NCBI GenBank assembly: GCA_947652605.1
Contig: OX393582.1
Location: 8,270,544 to 8,334,543, forward strand
Length of the DNA: 64,000 bases
Direction of reading: 5' to 3'
Origin: Elmis aenea
Taxonomy: Eukaryota; Arthropoda; Insecta; Coleoptera; Elmidae
Shown: positions 1 through 10,355 of the stretch, piece after piece
How the letters are laid out: every line of letters starts with the position of its first letter
How positions within the stretch are numbered: the first letter of the stretch is position 1
The notes under the pieces: generated by a model
Database searches by the model: none
Told to the model about the DNA's origin: nothing
Seen by the model: the letters and a program-made list of their open reading frames with translations, nothing else
Program-made: the position numbers and the translations under genes

Positions 1-760
1 CACTCTGTCTAATATACAGTGTATATAGTATTTATAAATTTAGCTAAAGCCTGCGACAGTGCCCCCCTTTGCAAAAGGTGGCAAGGAATGGAGACACAAG
101 GCATGAACGAAATCTACACAAAAGCATATTAAAAGTTTTACGATAACATGACCAATTACAAAAAAAATAATGAAATTACAGGGTTAGTCAAAGGGGATTT
201 AAATTAGCTATTAAGGAGTTTATTTTAAATAAGACCTTGTTTTGTTTAAAAATGCCATGGCTTAAAAATTTCATGGCTTGCGTGATATAACAAAAAAATA
301 GAAATTGATCAAAATTTTTAAACTTAAATATCTCGGCTATTGTTGCGAATACACAAAAACGCCAAAGGAAAAGTATTTTGCAGATTTTGTTAGCTATAAG
401 ATGACGATAGTCAGATTTTTATTTATAAATTACAATGGTATAATATTTTATATGTATTTTTAAAAATAAGCGAAATAATTTAACATAATGCAAAATCTTA
501 AGATAAAAATCAAGGTTGCCATAGAAAAAAAAAACAAAAATCGACTTCAATTGTTTTATTTCGACCCTTGCTTGTCTATTATGACACTCTTTTAACAGTG
601 ATATTAAAACAAATGTAATGCCAAATTTAAAATACACCCCTAAATAGCTAACTCTTGTCCCATTTAACCAACCTTGTATTTTAATTATTTATGGAGATAG
701 CAATAGTGTCCCATGGAAAAGTGAAACACCCTGTATATGTTTGCCTATAGGAAATGAAAG
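1..760. other. AT-rich non-coding stretch
   Basis: No gene is visible. A solitary terminus of the CAGGGTG type, reading CACCCTGTAT, lies at about 727-737, just before the LINE fragment. It is probably the end of a decayed terminal-inverted-repeat element whose other end I could not find. The small open frames here are rich in F, I, K and Y, as expected by chance in AT-rich DNA. Confidence 0.5.
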
Positions 761-1122
761 GTTTTCACATTGCAGTTTGCTGATGATCAAATATTATTAG
801 CAGAAGACAGAGAGGACATCCATTATATGTTAAGAAACTTATACGATGAATATAATAAAAATGGGATTGGCAAAAAATACTTCTAAAACGAAATATGTCT
901 TTGTTAACCTTTTTATCTAGCCAATAACACTATTGCAAAGATAAAAAAATACGTGAAACTGGTAAAATAAATAGTACTCCTATATCGTAAAAGTTGCCAA
1001 GAAATAAGAAATCGATTAGACCAATGAAGAAAGGTCTTAGCCTGTTATGGAATCGTTAAATAATAAGAGACACAACTCAAAATTTACAAAGCAGTAGTTG
1101 AAAGTGTTAGTGCATATGAGCA
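761..1122 (+). pseudogene. non-LTR retrotransposon reverse transcriptase fragment
   Basis: Translation on the + strand gives the reverse transcriptase palm motif LQFADDQILLAEDRED followed by HYMLRNLYDEYNK, then, after frameshifts, a segment resembling KTKYVFVN and KIYKAVVESVSAYE. FADD is the catalytic box of LINE reverse transcriptases, and the following linker and YKAVVESVSAYG-like segment come next in such proteins. Several stops and frame changes show it is dead. It differs from the antisense LINE fragments elsewhere in the window, whose box reads LAFADDV.LLAKSEKD, so it is a different family. The clade cannot be fixed from so short a piece. Confidence 0.75.
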
Positions 1123-1795
1123 GGGTCGAATTAGCCTTTTTCCGGACCGCTAAGCAGATAAAAGTCTTCAGGAAGAATCCTGTTGTAACGTGTACCGGAA
1201 TAGCTCCATACAACTCCACAGAGCTGCAATAACTGCTTGCTACACTAAACTCGGTGTTCATTTTGATGCGGTGTAAGATTTCTCGACATCCATCTTGCCC
1301 TGGACTTTTATCTGTCCGTCATTTTTTCGGATATTTCAAACTTTTCTGCGATTTCTCTGTCAGTTGACCATTTTCCATTAGGACATCTTCGACTTACATA
1401 ACCATCTCATGGGTTAGGACGTCACTTGATCTTTTACTGTGATCATCGCCTTCCAATGATTCTCTATCTTGTTTAAAAAAATATGACCACTTATAAACCA
1501 TGCTTTAATCAGAAAAGCATCAATAAACTGCTTGCATTTCATGGAATAGAAGAATTTCGATTTTATCTCTGACGGTTTTATGGCCAATGCGATCGCAAAA
1601 ATTACCTTTATTATTAAAGTTTTCAGTTTTTTCTCTATTTTTTCGAAGGAAATGGCCAGTGGCACGTATAACTCTGCAAAGCATTTAGCTTCGATGTTCT
1701 TGATGCAATAAACACAGCCTTGACCAGATTCTAGCAACAACATATCGTGATGTTTAATATGAATAACACAGTGACATAAAAAGAATTCCCTAAAA
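1123..1795. other. no recognisable gene
   Basis: A 109-codon minus-strand frame lies at 1414-1743, downstream of the decayed hAT transposase in the same orientation. Its translation (rich in I, K, F and L) matches nothing I recognise. It may be badly diverged middle or 3' sequence of that hAT element, or chance. Confidence 0.3.
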
Positions 1796-2458
1796 TATTC
1801 GCTTTTAAATTTCTTAGTCAGAAGCGTAGTTAATTCGAAGCGATTTCCTCATTTTTATTTCTAGATCAGTTTTTAATACAAAATAGACATTCTCAGCTGT
1901 TGTAGTTCCTTTCATCCTTACATAATCTAATAATTCTTTAGGAACATTTAACTTTATATCTACTCCACGAAAAAAAAACTAGTTGAGCAGTATTAGATGC
2001 ATCCGTTGATTCATCAAGACAAAGAGAAAAAGATAAAAAGTTATTAGGAGTATATTTAACAGTTAATATTACGTGTTCTGCCATTTTATCAATTTATCTT
2101 ATTAGAAAAAAACCTTTTTTTCAGGGCAAATAAAGTTTACACATACATTCTTTTATTAAACTACAATCAGAGAATGGTTTCAGATGTTTAGCTGAGATAT
2201 TAAAAATTTCATAACTTGCTATTGTGGTGGGGTCTTGAATTTTTGAACAAGTTTTGTTGTACCTACCGCTAAGTTCTCTTTCAATTCCATTATTCTTTCA
2301 CTTCTTAAATCACCTGTTAATAAATCATTTTTTTTTTGCGTTTTTTGACATGTAATGACACTTAATGTTACACTCTTTAAAAACAGCAATGCTGGCAATA
2401 TACAACTACTGGGCCTTGAGCTGCATGCGGCCCTCGGGCCCCAAGTTGCGCAGCCTTG
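1796..2458 (-). pseudogene. decayed GTF2IRD2-like hAT transposase and terminus
   Basis: On the minus strand the element begins near 2458 with CAAGGCTGCGCAAC, then a GGGCCC-rich terminus typical of one group of hAT elements, then coding remnants. These include a zinc-finger-like start (VYCQHC, then in another frame ECNIKCHYMSKN), LTGDLRSERIMELKENLA, FLSFSLCLDESTDASNTAQL, VFFRGVDIKLNVPKELLDY and MKGTTTAENVYF. The DESTD..NTAQL segment is characteristic of the hAT transposases annotated as GTF2IRD2A/ZBED-like proteins. Frameshifts and stops occur at least every 40 codons. No opposite terminus or target duplication was found, so the 3' part is probably truncated. The adjacent SINE sits a few bases beyond the 5' terminus. 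Confidence 0.7.
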
Positions 2459-2478
2459 ATATAAGGGATGAAATGGTT

Positions 2479-2724
2479 AACCGAGCTTGGTGGCTTGTTG
2501 GTAAAACAACCTAACTTGTAATCGCGAGGTCCTGGGTTCGATTCCCAGGGCCGACTGTCATTGTAGAGGTTTCAGGTGGTTTCCTCTATGGTTAAGGCAA
2601 CTGCTGTGGCAGTACTTCCACCTATCCTTACCCATCCTTGACTAACCACATCCCTACCCATTATCCTTGTACCTCTAACGACTGAAGAGGGGGTCAACCC
2701 CCCTATAGCAGTCTCCGCGCGAGC
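2479..2724 (+). mobile_element. tRNA-derived SINE with 13-bp target-site duplication
   Basis: The 246-bp body starts with a tRNA-like head: an A-box-like stretch (GTGGCTTGTTGG) near 2490-2501 and a perfect B box GGTTCGATTCC at 2533-2543, spaced as in a tRNA gene for RNA polymerase III. The head is followed by a non-tRNA body containing GGTGGTTTCCTC and AAGGCAACTGCTG, which resembles a conserved central segment I know from other insect SINEs (GGTTTCC...AGGCAAATGCTG). The body is flanked by a perfect direct repeat GGATGAAATGGTT at 2466-2478 and 2725-2737, best read as the target-site duplication made by LINE machinery. There is no clear poly-A or microsatellite tail. It is not a functional tRNA gene because the anticodon stem does not pair well. 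Confidence 0.8.
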
Positions 2725-2737
2725 GGATGAAATGGTT

Positions 2738-4287
2738 GTAGATATACATATGATAGAAACCATAGAAATAAAAAGACTGCGATAGTATGGGCACCTCCAA
2801 CGGAAAATGAAAAAATTGCTCTTGTCGTTTCTCTAGCCTTTCTGGGCCTGCTTAGTGACTCCCGTAAGTTTAGGCTACCACCCGGTATCTTTTTAACACA
2901 AATCGCTGTTCCCAACGTATTATATTTCTAACAGCATCCTTAAAGAGTTGTTTGTAGTATTAGCGATACTGTCATTCGCTTTAATAATTTAAATAAACAC
3001 GCGATAATTGGGAGATAGTAAAGGCGGCTGTGAGACAAAAGAGTGTGCGATCCAAGCAGTTTATGATAAGGAGTGTGGGAACAGCAGCTCTGTTATCACC
3101 AGCACTTGTCATGTGGTGTCTTCTGCGGCCCGTATCGCCGCGACTTCCAAAGCCAACTGTTTGGTACTCGGTAGTGCGAGCACTATTAAACGCGGTACAG
3201 GGAACTTAAGGTGCTATTTGTGGTAGCGTACTCGATTATTGGCGGAATTTAATTGTAGTAACGTTTGCGGGTAACATGCACGTGTTTAAAAGACAATATT
3301 CTTTCGCGGCTTCTGTACAATGATCTGTATTATGGTGAGTGTTTACATTTAACATTACGACACTTCACTGTTTAAAAGGAATCGAATAGACACGTAACAC
3401 GGATGAAGTCATCACTTAAAATATTGACAATAGCAAACTGAAAACGGAAAAAATAAGTGACGACGCTACATAACTTTGATAATAAACTATCGTGGCCTAC
3501 TTATCGAAATTTTCCAGTTTTAATTTTGGATCGAAAAGTGAGTAATAAAAACATTATATATAAATATATATAAAATAATCGATATTTGCTCTGGTTTTTG
3601 TTTTATTTAAAGATCGCCTCAATACCAAGCGATTTTGTAGTTGTTTGGTGATAGGTGATCATTAAAAACGATTATAAATTTTTGTATAAACATAGTTACC
3701 CCCTAATTTTACTGGCAGTTTATTAAATAAGCCAATGGGGTTTGTGTTAGTATTTTATATATTCTGGTTTTATAGCTATATGGTATTTAATGATCTTTTC
3801 TAAACAAAATTTCATTTATTGCGGTATCAGTATTTTATTATAATCACTTAAAATTTAAATAAAAAATGTTGATCCTTCTTTTCTGTGTATATGTTACCGC
3901 TAAAACGTTTAATCTGTAATTATATGAAATAATTAGTTACTTAGCACAAATAGTTAAAAGATGAAATACTTCGCTAATCTGTTCTTTATTTTGTTATTCC
4001 ATAGAATATCGGCTGCAAACTGTGTGAGGTATGTAATGAAATATTGTTCGCGTAAAAATGAAAGTTACGTTCACAAATACCTAACATAATTCGGTTTTCA
4101 TCAGTGGAGGGTTAGGTAAAGGGTTGGTTACAGCTTTGTTTAAAAATTAATTATGAAAATGAACCTATAGCGTTTGTTTTTATCAAAAAAGCTTTAACGA
4201 AGATTTAACCTGACCCTCATTTATTTGGTCAGTAATAGAGGGTCAGGTTAGAGGATGATTTAAGTTTTTTTTTATTAGGAAATAATA
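2738..4287. other. non-coding stretch with a GC-richer island
   Basis: No gene or element ends recognised. About 3000-3240 is richer in G and C than its surroundings and looks non-repetitive. A 72-codon frame (3008-3226, +) there has no recognisable motif. It could be a conserved regulatory block of the host gene or an unrecognised old repeat; nothing in the sequence decides between these. Confidence 0.3.
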
Positions 4288-4908
4288 ATTTGATTTGTAC
4301 TTTCTAAAGGTACTTTCTTATTTAGAATGTAACTATTATCTTAGATTTTTTAAATCACTTTTCATTTTTGAGATATTACCCCTAACTTTATTTTTTTTTA
4401 TTGGCCGTCAAGTTGGCTTTGCAGTAGTGAAATGTGCTTTTTTCTCCTCTTTCTTATGATATATCACTTGTCATATCCATTTAAATAAATAACTCGGAAA
4501 ATCAAGAAAAACCACATATTATAAATACAATTCTAAGTTTGCTATGAAACATGATAAACTTACTTAGAATAATATTGGTAAAATAGGTTTAATTTTAATT
4601 TTTGGGGTTATTTATTTAAACAAATATGAAAAGTGATATATCATTAGAAAAATGAGAAAAAAGCACGTTTAATTTTTGCAAAGCCAACTTGCCTGTTTAA
4701 GATGTTTTATAGCTAACTTAGAATAATATGATATATCGTTAGTAAGAAGAAAAAAAGCACATCGAACTATTCCAAAGCAACTTACGGCCGATAAGAAAAA
4801 ATGAAGTTAGGCGTACTTAATATCTCAAAAATGAAAAGTGATAAAAAAATCTAAGATAATAGTTACGTTCTTCAAAAAAAAGTAACTTCAGAAGGTACAA
4901 ATAGAATT
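4288..4908. repeat. foldback (inverted-repeat) element
   Basis: The left arm, beginning near TTGATTTGTACTTTCT, is the reverse complement of the right arm ending AGAAGGTACAAATAG. Matching continues inward through AATGTAACTATTATCTTAGA, CACTTTTCATTTTTGAGATA, GCTTTGCAGTAGTG and the ATATATCA blocks on both sides of a centre near 4590. Total length is ~620 bp with no coding potential. Arms differ by many substitutions, so it is old. No clean terminal motif or target duplication was seen, so the transposase family is unknown. Confidence 0.75.
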
Positions 4909-5266
4909 GAATAAATGTTTAAGACAAAAAAGTTATGAGAGAAAAAAGAAATTCGACTTTTTCATATTTTTGCTATATCTGAAGAACGAGGAATTTTGTA
5001 TTTTTAAAAATTGATTGTTGCTTTTCTTATACTAACGATAAGGAATAATTCATCTAGTTTAAACAAACCGGCATCTCCTACAATAGAGAGATCCCCATGC
5101 TGGAAATGTGTAATAATTATAAGTAAATTTTGAGCGAAATAATGCATAATTTAGTTAAAATTGAAGAAGCTTTTACAAAATCGTTTAAATATACAATTTT
5201 TAGCAAAGGTGTCTTTAATAATTAAACACTATTTTTTTTTTAAAACTGCTTCTAGCCTTACTTGTA
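4909..5266. other. no recognisable feature
   Basis: AT-rich sequence between the foldback and a LINE 3' fragment. Nothing recognised. Confidence 0.4.
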
Positions 5267-5570
5267 GTGGTACAAATTACATTCATTGCGTTAATTAAAA
5301 ATTACCAAAATAAAATTATATGCAGTAGCAAACGCGGGGGTAAATTTTTGTTGTTGTTGTTGTTCAAAATAGACTTTGCGCCTGTTTTAATCCAATACCA
5401 GTTTAAACTGTCTCGCCATCTTTTTCTTGGCCTCCCTTTCTTTCTTTTTACTTTTGGGCATTTGGATCTTGTGACTTTAACCATGAGGTTCGAATCCATT
5501 CTGTCATTATTGTTATTCCATTCGTTTATTCCTCCCTCAAACTATTTTTCGGCTGGTGTTATCTAACATA
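5267..5570 (-). pseudogene. LINE reverse transcriptase C-terminal tail fragment
   Basis: The minus-strand frame 5499-5302 reads KRKKGRPRKRWRDSLN near its middle. This is the basic GRP.KRW.D tail found at the C-terminus of RTE-like LINE proteins, and it occurs in related form in the + strand fragment at 38398-38690. It is followed by an (AAC)n tract (TTG repeats on +, 5348-5364). Only the last ~65 codons remain. Confidence 0.6.
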
Positions 5571-7557
5571 CTTAGGTTTAACCTTACAAGAGTAAGCCAA
5601 TGGGGGTTATTAATCCTCCCAAGAATCCTTAGGGTAGTGTCAAAAGCTCTTTTATTGAGATTTCTTGCGTGTTTTCAAAGATTAAAAAAATATATAAATT
5701 AAGGGCAACTTGCTAGTACAACTTATTCTATCACTACCTTACTCCCCTTTAAGAGCTCGAACTGGATACGTAATAGATCCTGTAAAGAAGAAAATTTGGT
5801 GGCAATAAATGATTTGTTTTCATGCTCAAAATAAACGTTATCCAAAAATTTGATACACAAATTTATTTAAACGTTATAACATTATTGCAGATTATTCATA
5901 AATCAATATTGAAATGTAATGGTTATGTTCTGGTTAAATGCTGTTGTATTTCTCAAAATTCAAACATGATTAAATAGAAACGATTACGGGCATTCTGTGT
6001 TTATAGTTAATAATTATACCGTGTGCACGAAATACGTTCATATCCAAGTATTCGTGCTGCAAATTCCGTCGGATAAGCTTGAGCATAAGCAAACACGTCA
6101 ATAAGTATTTTTCCGCCAATTTTGCACTATAAATTATACTTTTAAGTGTGTTTTTGTTTCCGTATATTGAACGTCAATAAAAAAATGTGGATCATGGACA
6201 AATTTAATGCGGAGGAGCTTTAATATCCAGTAAGCTAAATCACTTTTGTTGTGTAAAAAATTACAACATGTAAATTTATAGCACCCCTTTCAAAATCTAA
6301 GCCAAAAATAAAGAATTTAAATTTAACCCTTTGAAAAAAATGTAGTTTATTATAAAATTTATAAGTATGAGACGTGTCTTTCATTTTTAAAAGGCTTTAA
6401 GCATCTGCGTTAGCTAAGACACCAAGTATTTTTTTAAATATTTGTTTTTGGGGGAAAAATTATGGTATTAAAATATTTTTTGGCGGTAAAGAAAAAACCA
6501 AATATTATCGGATGTTGACTTTAAGCCGTACTAATTCAAACAATATAAGCGGTGTTTATGTAACACATTTAGTAAATCAAATGAATAACAATTATCAAGA
6601 GCAAACGGAATTATAATACATTCAATAAAATAATAACTGCTTAAATTATAACAAATTTTTAAGGTGGCCTCCTTTGCTCTATTAATATTCTTTAAATAAT
6701 GTTGAATGTCTTCAGGACCTTTCAGAGAAAACACGAGGTCAGGGGCAAAAAAAGGTCTTCGCTTTCTTGAATTGTTTTAAAATTAGTCCTGGTTCACACT
6801 GAAAATTCGTACGGTTTTTTACAGATCTGAGTTAAACATTGTGAGACCCCTACATTTGTAAGAGGCCCCCTAAAATTGTAAGGCCCGTGCCCTCTCCTCC
6901 CTCTGATGGAGCTTAAATGTCTTACATGAAAACAGTTTATATTATTTCTACAACTTATTCCGCAAAAAGTTTTTCCTATTAACAACGGCAACGAAGATAT
7001 TTAGAAATTTGCTAATTTAAGTTTTTATGTTGAAACTTTTTTAAAATGTTTTCTCTTACATGCTAAACCAATAGGAGGTTTACACATACCATATCATTTT
7101 GCCTGTTATGATTATCTCATGGGTTATATGCCATTCGCAGCTTTTTGATTAAATAAAATACCTAGTATTTTTATGGTACATTTCTATTTTCTAGGGTTAA
7201 ATATAACAATAATCTTACTTTCTACTTGTGTTTATTTATAAAATGTATACAATAACATTCTTGTAATAGAACCGACGTAGAAATGCAACGTTTTCTAACT
7301 GTTCTTTAATATAATTAGATTATTAATTTCGCTATACGTGGTATGAAGTAAGTATTGTAAACGCAAAAATTTTAGAATTTCAGCCTTCGACGGCTATACA
7401 CGTTTTGAGGTTCCCTGGACTTTTTTCTTGAAGAGATGAGAGATAGAGATCTTGTATTTATTACAATATAAGAGAGTTAAGCTTTTTAAATTCGGTTTTG
7501 ATTTTTAATATTCCTTTTTTTTTTGAGGTATCAATTTTTAAATTTTAATTTAAATCC
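5571..7557. other. long AT-rich stretch without recognisable genes
   Basis: About 2 kb with no coding motif, no paired inverted termini and no tandem array that I could see. It ends at the target site of the piggyBac element. Confidence 0.4.
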
Positions 7558-7602
7558 TTACCCTTTCATGCATGAATTAATTTACCACTCTGTTACTGAT
7601 AC

Positions 7603-7628
7603 AGCATAGTGTCCTCATTTGGGGACAT
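7603..7628. repeat. left subterminal palindrome of piggyBac
   Basis: AGCATAGTGTCCTCA followed by a mirror half GGGGACAT makes an imperfect palindrome TGTCC-TCA-n-TGGGGACA. Its inverted copy lies at 10318-10343. Two further copies lie deeper inside: TGTCTCATACGAGGACA at 7971-7987 and ATGTCCTCATATGAGGAAT at 10146-10164. Four related palindromes, two per side, suggest binding sites for the dimeric transposase or its C-terminal zinc domain; this is inference. Confidence 0.75.
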
Positions 7629-7866
7629 TAATGTTTTTTATAGTTTTCAATATAATAACTGATATTATTTATTATGTAAATGTATCGTAAATAAAATCAA
7701 CAGTTTTGTATAATATGTAATGTGTTTTGGCTTTATTCAGATATAGGTTATGTTTCTGGAAGGTTTCTGAATATTGTTTGTGACAGTAATGGCCGGCGTG
7801 AAACACAGTGTGTGCATATGTGCTAGTTTTATTAACATTACTTAAGGAAAATATATTTGAAAAAGG

Positions 7867-8092
7867 TAAGAAAATTATATATCTTATTAATTATACTATA
7901 AATTATACTATTTCAATGAGTTTTATTTGTTTTTATCAGTTAAATCAAAATATTAGCATATATTAATTGTTGTCTCATACGAGGACAGCATGCCAAAAAA
8001 GTAACATTTAATTTTGGCGCTAATATACGTAATTCAAAAATATTTTTTAATAATGTTTTAATATTTATTATTAATGTTATATTTATTTATAG
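7867..8092 (+). other. predicted 5' UTR intron of the piggyBac transposase gene
   Basis: A consensus donor AG|GTAAGA at 7866-7871 and an acceptor TTTATTTATAG ending at 8092, one base before the ATG, bracket a 226-bp AT-rich stretch. Splicing would join the 5' leader directly to the start codon. The third subterminal palindrome (7971-7987) lies inside this intron. It is predicted from splice-site sequence only. Confidence 0.5.
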
Positions 8093-8093
8093 A

Positions 8094-10001
8094 ATGAGTC
8101 GAAAATTAAATCAAAAGGAACTGCTTCAGTTAATTGAGGATGACGCTGCTATAATAGAAAATGTTGACAATGCCTTGACCGTTCAATTCAATTTTAAAAA
8201 ATCAAGAGATGATGAGCCACCAAATATGGATCATTCATGTTCCAGTAGACAAATTGATACAATACCAGCAAGGCAATCAAGAAATAAGAACCATAACAAA
8301 CGACCTCTGACTGAGAAGGAACTACAGGAAATGGTGACTCTTTACATGAACGAAGACTCCGAAGATGACTTAATAAACGACGATACTATTTTGGAATCAG
8401 AATTGAACGTATCTGATGAAGAGGATGAATCTGAAGATGAAAATGTTGTTGATAATGATACAGCAATTTCAGAAGTCCCTGTAGACAGTCCGTTTTGGAA
8501 AATTGGTACTGACCCTATCATCAATAATCATGTCTTTAGTGGACAACATAAAATTAATATCAAGTACACGACACCAATTGAATATTTTTCAAATTTTTTT
8601 CCGGACTCATTGCTACAAGAAATCGTTTATCAAACGAACTTATATGCATTTCAAAATGGTAAAACAAATTTTAACTTGACTCTGTCAGAATTAAAAGTAT
8701 ATCTAGGTATTACCATAATGATGTCTTACATTAAATATGCTAGAATTAGACAATATTGGTCGTCGGATGGTGGATTACGCATGAGTATAATAGCAGATGC
8801 AATGACTGTTAATCGATTTGAAGAAATTCGTCGTCAACTACATTTCATGGATGCGACAACCATATCAACAGAAAACACTGATAAATTAATTTGTTTAAGA
8901 CCTATAATAACTCATTTGCACAATTCATTTCATGCAGCAGTAGATCCGGAAGAAAACTTGGCAATTGATGAAATGATGATTCCATTCAAAGGCCGCTCAT
9001 CGCTTAAACAGTATTTACCGAAAAAACCTAAAAAATGGGGTTACAAGGTGTGGTGTCTATGTGGGGTATCGGGATACCTATACTGTTTTGAAATTTATCA
9101 GGGAAGTGGTGGTGGTGGGAATAAAATTTCGAACTATGGACTAGCTGGAGATGTTGTGCTACGTTTATGCCATGGTATTGAAGGAAAAAAACATAAAATA
9201 CATGCTGATAATTTTTTTTCCAGTATGAAATTAATTTTAAAATTAAAAGAAATTGATATATTTTATTTGGGTACAATTAGAAAGGACAGAATTCCAAAGG
9301 AATGTAATAAATTATTGAAAAAGGAACCAGAACTTAAGAAAAGCCAAAGAGGAACCTACCATTCGATAATATCTAGTAATGGAATTATTTTAATACAATG
9401 GAACGATAATTCCATTGTTCACATGATATCCAGTTGCGCAGGAGTAAATCCACTTGAGAAGGTATTGCGATTTAGTAAAAAAGAAAAAAAGAAAGTGGAA
9501 GTCATACGTCCACATGCTGTAAATATTTATAATAAAAATATGGGGGGTGTGGACCTCATGGACTACTTTCTTTCCTTGTACAAAAATGCAACGAAAAACA
9601 AAAGGTGGTACATGAGGATTTTTTATCACCTTGTAAATATTGCAATTATAAATTCTTGGATCATTTGGAAGTGGAACGGTCACCAAGAGGAAAACGAATT
9701 AGATCTATTGAATTTTAAGGCTCGGGTGGCCACAGCATTAATCTATCAAGGTGATGCGCAAAAAAAGAAAGGGCGTCCTAGATCGCGAAGCAAGACGCCG
9801 CCTGCACCTACTAAAAAGAAACCAAAAATTGTTGTCCCCATAGAAAAACGGTTGGACAAAGGAAGACACTATCCAAAAAAATCAGATGAAAAATACGCAG
9901 GAAGGTGTAAAAGAGCAGGATGTAAATCGAAAACACGATACAAATGTGGAAGATGTAACTGCAGTTTATGCCCAGAGTGCTTTGAAGATTTTCACACATA
10001 A
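8094..10001 (+). CDS. piggyBac transposase (DDE_Tnp_1_7 family), intact
   Basis: This 635-aa protein catalyses cut-and-paste transposition into TTAA sites in the nucleus. The order is: basic/acidic N-terminal region (Asp/Glu-rich near residues 85-120), the family's N-terminal fold beginning TPIEYFSNFF near 160, then the RNase H-like catalytic core. The three expected aspartates are visible: D292 in AIDEMMIPFKGR, D372 in HADNFFSS and D487 in GGVDLMD. Their spacing (80 and 115) is close to that in the moth piggyBac enzyme. A basic, nuclear-localisation-like stretch (KKKGRPRSRSK, ~555-580) precedes a C-terminal cysteine-rich domain (CKRAGC...CGRCNCSLCPECFEDFH), which binds the element's ends in characterised members. 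The ATG follows a likely intron acceptor by one base. There are no stops or frameshifts over 1.9 kb, unlike every other transposon gene in the window, so the insertion is comparatively young. Confidence 0.95.
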   Translation: MSRKLNQKELLQLIEDDAAIIENVDNALTVQFNFKKSRDDEPPNMDHSCSSRQIDTIPARQSRNKNHNKRPLTEKELQEMVTLYMNEDSEDDLINDDTILESELNVSDEEDESEDENVVDNDTAISEVPVDSPFWKIGTDPIINNHVFSGQHKINIKYTTPIEYFSNFFPDSLLQEIVYQTNLYAFQNGKTNFNLTLSELKVYLGITIMMSYIKYARIRQYWSSDGGLRMSIIADAMTVNRFEEIRRQLHFMDATTISTENTDKLICLRPIITHLHNSFHAAVDPEENLAIDEMMIPFKGRSSLKQYLPKKPKKWGYKVWCLCGVSGYLYCFEIYQGSGGGGNKISNYGLAGDVVLRLCHGIEGKKHKIHADNFFSSMKLILKLKEIDIFYLGTIRKDRIPKECNKLLKKEPELKKSQRGTYHSIISSNGIILIQWNDNSIVHMISSCAGVNPLEKVLRFSKKEKKKVEVIRPHAVNIYNKNMGGVDLMDYFLSLYKNATKNKRWYMRIFYHLVNIAIINSWIIWKWNGHQEENELDLLNFKARVATALIYQGDAQKKKGRPRSRSKTPPAPTKKKPKIVVPIEKRLDKGRHYPKKSDEKYAGRCKRAGCKSKTRYKCGRCNCSLCPECFEDFHT

Positions 10002-10051
10002 ACTTTGTTTTAGGAATTATAAATGTATCGACTTAATTTAACTTTGTTTTA

Positions 10052-10057
10052 AATAAA
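10052..10057 (+). terminator. AATAAA polyadenylation signal of the piggyBac gene
   Basis: AATAAA lies 51 bp after the transposase stop codon and before the right subterminal repeats, which is a plausible 3' end for the transcript. Confidence 0.6.
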
Positions 10058-10317
10058 AATTCAGTTTTGTAGTAATATTGTAGTTATTTACTCGATTGGC
10101 TCTTATAGATTTAGATCATGTACTTATGATAACATTTTCTGCATAATGTCCTCATATGAGGAATATTTTTTTTGTTGTAATTAAAAAGTAATTATCGAAA
10201 ATTGGGTAAAAGGTTATTGTTTATTACATTGCCAATAAGTAAAACTATTGAAAAATATTTTTTTTAGGTAATAATAAATAAAAATAATAAACTCATGCAG
10301 TAGAAGTACAAAAACAA

Positions 10318-10343
10318 ATGTCCTCACCTGAGGACACTATGCT
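10318..10343. repeat. right subterminal palindrome of piggyBac
   Basis: Inverted copy of the left block at 7603-7628: ATGTCCTCACCTGAGGACAC then TATGCT. The core TGTCCTCACCTGAGGACA is a near-perfect palindrome. It ends one base from the terminal GAAAGGG (10345-10351). Confidence 0.75.
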
Positions 10344-10355
10344 CGAAAGGGTTAA

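Larger units (their letters stand above)
7561..10351 (+). mobile_element. complete piggyBac-type transposon
   Basis: The element starts CCCTTTC at 7561 and ends GAAAGGG at 10351. The right end is followed by TTAA (10352-10355), the piggyBac target. The left flank reads CTTA, consistent with a TTAA changed by mutation. Inside each end lies the same 26-bp block, containing AGCATAGTGTCCTCA, at 7603-7628 on the left and 10318-10343 on the right. It lies 35 bp from the terminal CCCTTTC on the left but only 1 bp from it on the right. Unequal spacing of terminal and internal repeats is known for the moth piggyBac (31 and 3 bp). The 2.8-kb element carries one intact transposase frame on the + strand, a likely 5' UTR intron and an AATAAA signal. 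All parts of an autonomous element are present, though activity cannot be judged from sequence. Confidence 0.92.

Noticed and set aside
2479..2552. Functional tRNA gene
   Set aside because: Boxes A and B are present but the anticodon stem does not pair and the unit continues into a SINE body flanked by a target duplication.
5488..5498. Perfect tRNA B box GGTTCGAATCC
   Set aside because: No A box at the right distance and it lies in the antisense LINE tail; no cloverleaf can be formed.
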